Positions 57,801 through 64,000 of a stretch of DNA of 64,000 bases are shown piece after piece. Made by a program: the position numbers and the translations under genes. Every line of letters begins with the position of its first letter. Position 1 is the stretch's first letter. The notes under the pieces are model-generated. The model was not told where the DNA came from. It searched no databases and saw nothing but the letters and a program-made list of their open reading frames with translations. Source of the stretch: Gerris lacustris. Lineage: Eukaryota > Arthropoda > Insecta > Hemiptera > Gerridae. The DNA is taken from contig OX578280.1 in the NCBI GenBank assembly GCA_951217055.1, positions 16,717,394-16,781,393 of the forward strand, given 5' to 3'.

Positions 57801-60190
57801 CTGAAGACGACTCCATTAAAGTATTAGGTATCGGATGGGACCCTAAGTCTGACGCTTTCTTTTTCTCTTTGGAACCCCCTCCTTTAAAGTCCTTTTATAC
57901 GAAACGCAGCATTCTAAGTACAATAGCCCGAATATATGATCCGAGTGGTTACTGTGCACCTATGATTTTTTCATTTAAGTGCATTCTCAAAGATATATGG
58001 ATGACTGGAGTCGGATGGGACGACCATATCAATCCCGATACTACGGAGCGTTGGCACCAATGTCTTGCAGAATTGCCTATCCTATCTTCACTCAGAATTC
58101 CACGGTGTATTTTTCCGCTAAAACCTATCTCGTGTCACGTTCTTGGATTTTCAGATGCGTCGATGAAAGGAGCAGCCTGTGTTATTTATTTAAGGGTCCA
58201 GTTTGCTAAAAATAATGTAAAAATATTTCTTTTGAAGTCTAAAACCCGTGTTGCACCCACTAAAGTACAAACCATCCCCCGCCTTGAACTTATAGGTGCA
58301 GTGTTACTCAGCAAATTATTAGTATCTGTTAAGCATTTTCTTGCTAGAATTCCTCTTCAAAATTACGCAATAAGTTTATTTACTGATTCCACTATAGTCC
58401 TTTCCTGGATTAGGAAACCGCCGCACCTTTTAAAGTTGTATGTGTGTAATAGAGTCACCGCTATATTGGAAAATAGTGAAATATCAAATTGGTTTCATAT
58501 ACCAACCGAGCATAATATTTCTGACGCAGCTTCTAGAGGTCTTACTCCGCGAGCCCTGTTATCTCACACGCAATGGTTCGAAGGTCCATCTTGGGCATAT
58601 GACCCTCCTGATTTATGGCCCATATCTAAATCTGAGTTACCTATTGATGACCTTCCTGAAATTAAGTCTACAGTCTTATTGTCTGGATCCGCGAAAACTG
58701 AATTACAACCTCCAGATTGGTTATATAAATATTCTAGTTTTTCTAAACTACAAAGAGTAATTAGTTTTGCTCTTAGATTTATTCATAATTGCCGCTTTCC
58801 TAATAATCGCCGCAACGGAGTTCTATCTACTTGCGAATTAAAATCTGCAATTCAAACTTGTATCAAGCTCGATCAAAGTTCATTTTTTCACCAAGACATT
58901 ATCTCTCTCGCCGCTGATCGTGCTTGTTCTACTAAAATACAAAATCTTTCTCCTTTTCTCGATGATTTCAATTTAATAAGAGTTGGAGGCCGCTTAAAGC
59001 ATAGTAAACTGTCCCACGAAAGGAAACACCCTATATTGTTACACAACTCTAGTCCTCTTACTTATCTAATTGTTAGTCATTTTCACCAAGTTTATTTACA
59101 TTCTGGATATCGCACCCTTCAAGCTTTAATTTCACGCCAATATTGGATAATAAATAGTCGCCGTGTAATTCGCAAAGTAATCTACCGCTGTGTTCGATGT
59201 GCTCGTTTTCGAAGTTTAACCGCATCCCCTCCTATGGGTGACTTGCCAGCCCCTAGAGTGACACCCAACCGACCCTTTTCTCATTGTGGTGTGGATTTAG
59301 CTGGCCCATTTATTCTTAAGGAAAGTTTGAAACGTAAGTCCCGCACCTACAAGGCGTATTTTGCCCTTTTCATTTGTTTCTCTGTTAAAGCGGCACACAT
59401 TGAAGTTTTATCAAGTTTGTCATCTGATTGTTTTATTGCCGCTCTTCAACGTTTTATTTCCCGCCGTGGCTTACCCTCAGATATTTACAGCGATCAAGCC
59501 ACTAATTTTAAAGGTGCTGCCCGCCAACTCGATGAAATAATTAGTTTTCTCCGTAATGACCATTCCACCGCTCTTGTCAAAGAATATCTTCACTCTCAGA
59601 ACATTAAATTTCATTTTCAGGTTCCGCGAGCTCCGCACATGTCTGGCTTAGCTGAATCGAATATTAAAAATGTCAAATTTCATCTAAAGCGTTGTGTTGG
59701 TACCCAAGTTCTTACGCTAGAAGAGTTTTCGACCATCACTATCCGAGTAGAAGCCATCTTGAACTCCCGCCCTCTTTGTGTTAGCTCTAGTTCTCCTAAT
59801 GACCTCCAAAGTCTAACTCCTGGACCCTTCTTGATAGGTGCTCCGCTTATTAGCCCTGTAGAGGAAGATCTTGACGAGGTTCCAATAGGTCGTTTAAGTC
59901 GCTGGCAGTTAGTGTCCCAAATAGCTCGTTCTCTTTGGCGTCGCTGGGAGCTCGAATATTTGCAAACGCTGCAAAAGAAAGATAAATGGTTTGAACCCGC
60001 ATCGAACCTTGAAGTGGGTCAAGTTGTGTGGATCAGAGAAGATGGATCTGCACCCTTATCCTACCCTCTTGGTCAGATTACCCACGTTCACCCTGGGAAA
60101 GACGGTATTGTCAGAGCCGCAACAGTTCGCACTTCTACCGGATCGTACAGACGTCCCGTGCGCAAACTCGCTCCCCTACCATCGTCGTAA
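54866..60190 (+). CDS. BEL/Pao gag-pol polyprotein, 1774 aa
   Basis: One frame from ATG (54866) to TAA (60188-60190) encodes all retrotransposon functions. Approximate residues: 1-120, charged coiled-coil-like start; 125-290, DUF1759 gag-like (LPPLTIKPYTG, WPQYRDLF, EKLHYLF); 371-434, Cys/His knuckles (CLKCNEPHQLYHC, CFNCLGSHFVSNC, CPECRHRHH); about 500-620, DUF1758 aspartic protease with LLVDCAS at the active site; about 795-960, RT with FDGSAK, FCCDISKMYRQ (first Asp), YGLAPSSF and CVDDLFGG in place of YVDD; 1093-1225, RNase H (FSDAS, RLELIGA, FTDSTIVLSW, ISDAASRG); 1400-1450, HHCC integrase finger (HFHQVYLHSG, CVRCARF); integrase core Asp in GVDLAGP (about 1475), Asp in SDQATNF (about 1540), Glu in SGLAES (about 1595); 1675-1770, DUF5641. 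The length is typical for BEL/Pao. No stops or frameshifts occur and all catalytic acids are present. The start is the first ATG after the putative leader intron. Confidence 0.96.
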   Translation: MSESVKTKLEAKLKKLHSKKESLFARAQNLHQLIRNLDDEKSKHMFLIGVRGLEKVNFENIIDDITDVELELNPDYIPNYEPLNAFTELESSISLAMDKIRLEQAPSTSQDKNASNNSCEKNFKYYNHLPPLTIKPYTGIVTEWPQYRDLFSSIVAKNSRLSGIEKLHYLFTTLSDKPAEIIKDFSLSDSNFEPAWAALNDRYNSDRVLSTNLFEQLIKVEPIPNKPSLDSLQNFITKINSNVSGLKKMNLPDLSDFLLFSIAIRQLDPHTRKEFESKYSSHAIPTYDNLLSFVKSECRLFEITSSIGQPASNSVKPDSRKNNVNRTSYKPNFKIKPDVLTTQQPTAVNPARNENSAKPPSPTAKSFVSTCLKCNEPHQLYHCSKYLDLSVPERREFVKKHSRCFNCLGSHFVSNCRSVRNCPECRHRHHKSLHLSIPRNSENSAPSGSTSVNLTHNSNLPSKPSLATSLIRNKNKSSVVLLGTACALIKNQQGRFIKCRLLVDCASTATFITKSLVNQLGIFIKPYNLKLSGLSNSPVGSSSGIVECEIKPVNCSYPKVSTKALVVDNILHNLPHTDLPASVTRYMKGLNLADPNFFISRPVDILLGCDVIPKILTADSITSSSPEVGTISTVFGHIIIGTLKFDLNPPPPSQVSSLLTHSVASTEANDNALHKSVARFWELENISGPPAVDPNDDYCERHFLDTHRRTPEGRYIVKMPFICDPDTLDFPQSKDIATERFYSLENKFRRVPSSKTECVNFLHEYERLGHLNKATCPGKYFIPYFCVHNSNSPTTPTRVVFDGSAKRSHMSLNQVLLPGPKLQNDVPDVILNFRIKPFVFCCDISKMYRQILIDKEQRSFLHILFREDPSKTLQEYELRTVTYGLAPSSFLSHRVLVQLTRDEGEKYPLACQVILHDSCVDDLFGGANSLPELFELKHQLSNILSAGGFPLNKWLSNSPEFLNELKNSDPSGSLVIRDSEDDSIKVLGIGWDPKSDAFFFSLEPPPLKSFYTKRSILSTIARIYDPSGYCAPMIFSFKCILKDIWMTGVGWDDHINPDTTERWHQCLAELPILSSLRIPRCIFPLKPISCHVLGFSDASMKGAACVIYLRVQFAKNNVKIFLLKSKTRVAPTKVQTIPRLELIGAVLLSKLLVSVKHFLARIPLQNYAISLFTDSTIVLSWIRKPPHLLKLYVCNRVTAILENSEISNWFHIPTEHNISDAASRGLTPRALLSHTQWFEGPSWAYDPPDLWPISKSELPIDDLPEIKSTVLLSGSAKTELQPPDWLYKYSSFSKLQRVISFALRFIHNCRFPNNRRNGVLSTCELKSAIQTCIKLDQSSFFHQDIISLAADRACSTKIQNLSPFLDDFNLIRVGGRLKHSKLSHERKHPILLHNSSPLTYLIVSHFHQVYLHSGYRTLQALISRQYWIINSRRVIRKVIYRCVRCARFRSLTASPPMGDLPAPRVTPNRPFSHCGVDLAGPFILKESLKRKSRTYKAYFALFICFSVKAAHIEVLSSLSSDCFIAALQRFISRRGLPSDIYSDQATNFKGAARQLDEIISFLRNDHSTALVKEYLHSQNIKFHFQVPRAPHMSGLAESNIKNVKFHLKRCVGTQVLTLEEFSTITIRVEAILNSRPLCVSSSSPNDLQSLTPGPFLIGAPLISPVEEDLDEVPIGRLSRWQLVSQIARSLWRRWELEYLQTLQKKDKWFEPASNLEVGQVVWIREDGSAPLSYPLGQITHVHPGKDGIVRAATVRTSTGSYRRPVRKLAPLPSS

Positions 60191-60456
60191 ACCCTTTATT
60201 TTTTCTATAGTCCTTTTTTATTTCTCCTTTTATTTTAGGTATTTTTTCTTTATTCTTTTCAAGAATTGATTTCTTTCCTACGCCTTTTTTTTTTGGTATT
60301 TGCTACGTTGATACGCTGTTAGCGTGTTTGCTTTTTCTTTTATTTTTTGTGGAAATTTTTTTTTTATTTCATGTTTTTCCTTTGGAAGAGTTTTCTTTTT
60401 TTATTTTTTTTCGTCTTCTTTCTGTTGAAGTCCAGAGAACTTCAAGGCGGCGGCTA
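60191..60456 (+). other. T-rich 3' region and polypurine-like tract
   Basis: A T-rich spacer after the polyprotein stop. AAGGCGGCGG at 60444-60453, three bases before the 3' LTR, is the likely second-strand priming tract. No env-like frame is present. Confidence 0.7.
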
Positions 60457-61076
60457 TGTTGGATTTTTATTTATTATTCTATTTAAAATATATTTATTTT
60501 TATATATTATTTATCTTACTTATAACCATAATGAAATTGCGTAGATGTTAAAACTGTGTATTAGCTTTTTCCAGCCTGGTTACAACGTAGTTTAAGAATT
60601 CGCCCGCTCGTAGCGCTAGGTGCGATCATCTTAAGCCTCGCCACACCGCCACATCTCGCCAGTCGTGTCTTGTCTAGTCTTGTCTAGGCCCGATTCAAAC
60701 CCACTTTTATAACCGCCATAAACTTATGTTTTTTACCGCTATATATATATATGTTTTTCATCTTGCTAATGCCGCCGCTACTTCCTCCGCATATTTTTTT
60801 ATTTAATACGTTATAGCAGTGATTTTATCATTTAACTTTACCTTTTATTACTATTAACCCGGACGTCCGGAAAAGTTTCCCGACTCAACAACCCCAGGTA
60901 AGCGGAAATATCCTTTTTAATTATCTCCGTGATTTCATTATTTTATATTGTGTCTATCTATACTTATATGTATCTATTAAAACCTAACTACAGTCCAACT
61001 ATTCCAAAGCCCAGCACCTACGCGGTTGGATTATTTAGGGCCAACTTATACCGGCGGCCTAAAATCCACCTCACCA
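60457..61076 (+). repeat. 3' LTR of BEL/Pao element
   Basis: 620 bp, TG..CA. Differs by eye from the 5' LTR only at 60471 and 60500. Confidence 0.96.
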
Positions 61077-61081
61077 ACTAT
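61077..61081. repeat. BEL target-site duplication (right)
   Basis: ACTAT, identical to 53608-53612. Confidence 0.9.
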
Positions 61082-61295
61082 ACTTAGATTTTTAATTTCG
61101 ATAACAATTAGGGTTACTAAAGGCTAGAAAAAAAATTTGTTACAAATGTATATGAAATCTTAGTATTGTTTTATCAAATAAATTATTTTAGGTATTGCTT
61201 CAGTAAAAATCACACACACATATAAGTCACACTTTTATATAAGTTAAATTTACATGACATTGCATTTCTTTTTTAAATTTAAAAACGTTTAGCGC

Positions 61296-61647
61296 CACCT
61301 TCAAGACGGGTAGGACAAAACACTTGATCGAACCTAGTAATTAGGCCATATAGTAGACCCATTTTACTAGCCCCGTGGTGAAGAGTTCCAGCTATTATAC
61401 ATTCATACATTTGTACATTGTACCACCGCAGCGAGTATAGTGTGATCATTAGTGAGCTATATAAGCGTGCGTCAAAGCGTGGCGGAATAAAACTCCTTAG
61501 GAGTGTCCCTCGCCCTGCACCGTCCCCAATTCATATAGATGCAATTCAGAGTATTATGGCACGGGATCGAACCCACGACCTCGAGTCACCTCGATTAATT
61601 AAAAGCTGGGCGAACGCCTAGAGCACCTTGGTCACGCTGGCTCCCTA
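61296..61647 (-). mobile_element. tRNA-derived SINE, copy 3
   Basis: Reverse-orientation copy. The B box is seen as GGGATCGAACC at 61563-61573 and the head ends in ACGCTGGCTCCC (about 61646). The body shows GTGTCCCTCGCCCTGCACCG, ACATTGTACCACCGCAGCGA, CCCCGTGG and GACGGGTAGGAC, all matching the copy at 19906 but without its internal duplication. The 67-codon plus frame within it is an artefact. Confidence 0.85.
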
Positions 61648-61922
61648 TTATTTAGATTTAAGAATAGAGAACTATAAACTTCGATAAATTGTAATTTTAA
61701 CTTTGATAACGTATAAGGATGGATACATGGGTCATTCTCAAATTATTTGGCTTTTTACTGTTCCTTCGCAATTTTAGGATGAATGTCTTTAAAAAAAATA
61801 AGTTTAATGCACTAATTAGCTGCTAATTAATGCATAGAAACTAATTATTAACTTTAAGGCAACTAAAAATTTACGATTTATTACTATATAAAAAAAGAAG
61901 ATGAAAAATCATGGTAATTTAA

Positions 61923-62515
61923 CAAGAGTGTTACTGTAACTATGCCTACATCCTCAGGTTTGAGTGCAATTTTCAATTGTAAATTTAAATAAATATTCAA
62001 AAGATTTGTTCTTAATTTGTTCCACACATTCTGAAGTACTGCCAGTAACTAGTATTTCAACTCGAGTAAACATAGAATATACTTTTTCTAAAGAATTTCA
62101 TTTCGTACCCAACCTCTAACAAGAGTGTTACTAATAATATAAGAACGCTTTATCTTAGAAATTCAACAATATCATTTGTAAGATTGACACCAGTGCGTCC
62201 CCACTCCACGTGCTAACCAAGTCTACAGGTTTGATTAGTGTTCCTTAAAACCTCCTTGGGGTAGGTGTCGTAGCTCTTCAACAACATGGTAAGTATTTTT
62301 ATTCTCTTACATGAGTGTTACCTTATTTTTATACCTGCAAATAATTATTTATTTAGAATAAAGATGGGGATCACATACTTATTACGTATGTATACTCAGA
62401 AAAACTAAAACTTCTATAAAATTCTATTAATAAATAAGATATTAAGGAAGTTAAATGGCTATTTTGCAAGAGTGTTACTGCACAAGAGTGTTACTCCACT
62501 CAAGTAACACTCTTG
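61923..62515. repeat. Six dispersed copies of CAAGAGTGTTACT
   Basis: Copies at 61923-61935, 62120-62132, 62310-62322 (CATGAGTGTTACC), 62467-62479, 62483-62495 and, inverted, 62503-62515. The last two form a hairpin with about a 14-bp stem. Sequence between the copies is not repeated, so this is a motif array rather than a tandem satellite. Confidence 0.8.
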
Positions 62516-62688
62516 TAAACGCTGGTGATATATCCTGTATAGCTTTGTTTTGGAGTGCTTGATTTATTTTGTATTGTTATTACTTTTCCTATTAGGCACT
62601 GAGTAATGCTGAAAAGCAAAGGAGGTACAGAAAAAAGAAATCAGGACCCTGTCATAGATCTGGACTACAAACAAAAACACAAGCTGAG
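62286..62688 (+). CDS. Possible two-exon gene start (very uncertain)
   Basis: CAACATG|GTAAGT at 62286-62294 combines a good start context with a consensus donor directly after the ATG. An acceptor TTTTCCTATTAG at 62584-62595 opens a 93-nt, 31-codon block (62596-62688) followed by GAG|GTAGAT. The predicted peptide begins M-ALSNAEKQRRYRKKKSG, resembling the basic N-terminal motif (TNAERQRRYR-like) seen in several uncharacterised insect proteins. A possible third exon after TTTGATTCATAG (about 62812) goes to a stop within two codons in phase, though another phase is open. It could be a gene fragment or chance. The surrounding motif array overlaps the intron. Confidence 0.3.
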
Positions 62689-62689
62689 G

Positions 62690-63480
62690 TAGATATATGT
62701 TTGTTTGACATTTTCCTTTCTGTTGTACATACTTTGAGAAAGTTGAACTAATTAAAATATCTGTAAGCTTAAATGTATTTAAATATGTAATAATTACTGT
62801 TTGATTCATAGAAATGAGAAAAGGAAGAAAGATGAGGACATGTCTACGAGGGAGCACAACAGGCCCGGATTTTCAATTTTTGGGCCCCCCCGCGAAAAAC
62901 TCCAATGGGGCCCCCAACCTACCCAGGCCAGGTCCTATTCGGAAGGGGAGGGGGGAGGGAGTTTACTGGTTAGTGCACCGTAGAATGGGAGTCCTACACT
63001 ATCGGTGAGCCTCGTGATGGCCAAAGAAAGTAAGAAAACTACACACCACAACCTAATTACACGGACCGCATTCATTCTTCATCTCAAATTTGCTTTTGAA
63101 CTACCTCGCCGAAATAAGAAAGAGGTAATTGCCTCAAAAAAAGCTTATTCCTAATTAGGTCTTCAGGGTATTAATAATTTCAAAGTCAGCCTATTTTTGG
63201 CTATATTTCATCTCATTTGAGGCATCTTCAGGCCTAAAAGAAGAATTTAAAATTTTTATTTTTTATATCTAGATTAACTTACATTATCTTTATATAACAT
63301 GTTGACATAACTTTTAACAATTTCCCCTAAAACATTACTTGATTCATTTTCTTAGTTTTTTCTTTCATGACAATTCTCTTGCAAGAAAAGAAAATAACTA
63401 AGAAAATAAATTAAGTTGTGTGTTAGGAGATTTTGTTAAAGGTTAGTCTACTGATATATGTTAATTTTTCATATTTATTG
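62690..63480. other. No firm feature; hAT-like end fragment
   Basis: CAGGCCCGGATTTTCAATTT at 62860, followed by GGGCCCCCC, resembles a hAT terminus, but no matching right end was found. The remainder is AT-rich. Confidence 0.3.
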
Positions 63481-63489
63481 GAACTAAGA

Positions 63490-64000
63490 TCCCTGTGGCA
63501 CGTTACAGCGCCTGGAACCCGGGAATGAATCCGAAAATAACACCCTCACAAAACTGAAATCGACCCATGACGATAACTTGAGCCAAAGTTGACCGATATG
63601 GAAAACATGTTTATTTTAGCAACGCTCGCGTAAACATTCAAATGTAAAATTGAAATTTTTGGACGGCAAAAATTCTAACTTATCGACATACAATGAGACA
63701 TACAACTTTTTTAAATTATTTTTTTTTTTAGTTAACTCAACACCGATACTGCTATAAAGTGTTACAAATCGCTAAAGTATTAAAGCGGACCTAAACGTTT
63801 AAAATAGAGAAAACAACGTTTTAACCGATATCGTACGTTCTAACGTAACAATTTTTATAAAACGTCATACACAAAGTAAAGTCAAATTGAAACAGGCAAG
63901 TAAAGTTTCAACCTGATACAAGCAGACGTTTTTGAGGAGGGAAGAGATATATTTTAAATTAGTAGGCCGGGTAGGGGAAAACACTCCTGTTTCCCACCTA
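63490..64000 (-). mobile_element. MITE family A, copy 6, runs off the window
   Basis: The tail word CTGGAACCCGGGAATGAATC (complement of the family tail) is followed by TAACGTAC, AACAGGCAAG, CAAGCAGACGTTTTTGAGG and TTAGTAGGCCGGGTAGG at the right edge. It is homologous to copy 1 and continues beyond 64000. Confidence 0.8.

Larger units (their letters stand above)
53613..61076 (+). mobile_element. Complete BEL/Pao LTR retrotransposon, 7464 bp
   Basis: Two 620-bp LTRs (53613-54232 and 60457-61076) with TG..CA ends flank a single uninterrupted polyprotein frame (54866-60190). The duplication ACTAT borders both ends. A TGG-starting primer-site candidate follows the 5' LTR, and an AAGGCGGCGG polypurine-like tract precedes the 3' LTR. 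No env-like frame follows the polymerase region; the 266 nt between stop and 3' LTR are T-rich and non-coding. The LTRs differ at only two positions (53627 C against 60471 T; 53656 A against 60500 T), so the insertion is young. All parts needed for a replication cycle are recognisable, so it may be autonomous. Confidence 0.97.

Noticed and set aside
57979..58760. Additional plus-strand frames inside the retrotransposon (57979-58209, 58440-58760)
   Set aside because: Out-of-frame shadows of the polyprotein coding sequence, without motifs.
60191..60544. Possible env-like frame after pol
   Set aside because: Short T-rich frames made almost wholly of Phe/Leu, with no signal peptide, cleavage site or cysteine pattern. 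One runs into the LTR.

Overview
The window is AT-rich eukaryotic DNA, most likely from an arthropod and probably an insect. The reasons are a BEL/Pao LTR retrotransposon of the arthropod type, jockey/R1-like LINE fragments, Tc1/mariner and hAT DNA transposons, tRNA-headed SINEs, long (AT)n arrays, and long stretches with no open frame. No single-copy host gene can be called with confidence. The sequence looks like intergenic or intronic DNA built by repeated, often nested, transposon insertion. The species cannot be named from the sequence.

Layout. 1-7 kb: dispersed repeats and MITEs, a decayed Tc1/mariner-like transposase, a hAT MITE with a perfect 8-bp target duplication, a LINE 3' remnant and a foldback element. 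7-17 kb: (AT)n arrays, a LINE RNase H-region remnant, degenerate minisatellites, and a MITE (family A) interrupted by a 5'-truncated jockey-like LINE with a 12-bp target duplication. 17-22 kb: a Tc1/mariner deletion derivative with perfect 25-bp terminal inverted repeats (TIRs) and TA duplication, a tRNA-derived SINE, a broken jockey RT, and a 695-bp TIR element. 22-30 kb: 93-bp and 106-bp minisatellites, foldback MITEs, one MITE nested in another, and a 1.07-kb hAT element with 8-bp duplication. 30-45 kb: a 20-bp minisatellite inside a MITE, a palindromic MITE with internal 40-bp amplification, a LINE 3' end, a 72-bp in-frame minisatellite beside a tRNA-like head, and two more hAT-type elements with 8-bp duplications, one nested. 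45-53 kb: a possible promoter-like patch (CRE and NRF1-type palindromes), an 0.8-kb C/T-rich minisatellite, a foldback element split by another TIR element, and a run of four long hairpins. 53.6-61.1 kb: a structurally complete BEL/Pao element. 61-64 kb: a SINE, a repeated 13-bp motif around a possible two-exon gene start, and a further family A copy.

The only full-length coding unit is the BEL/Pao polyprotein (1774 codons: DUF1759 gag-like region, CCHC-type knuckles, protease, RT, RNase H, integrase and DUF5641). It lies between two 620-bp LTRs that differ at two sites and is flanked by the 5-bp duplication ACTAT. The element therefore looks young and possibly still competent. Everything else coding is fragmentary. 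All comparisons were made by eye; family names rest on recognised motifs, not database searches.
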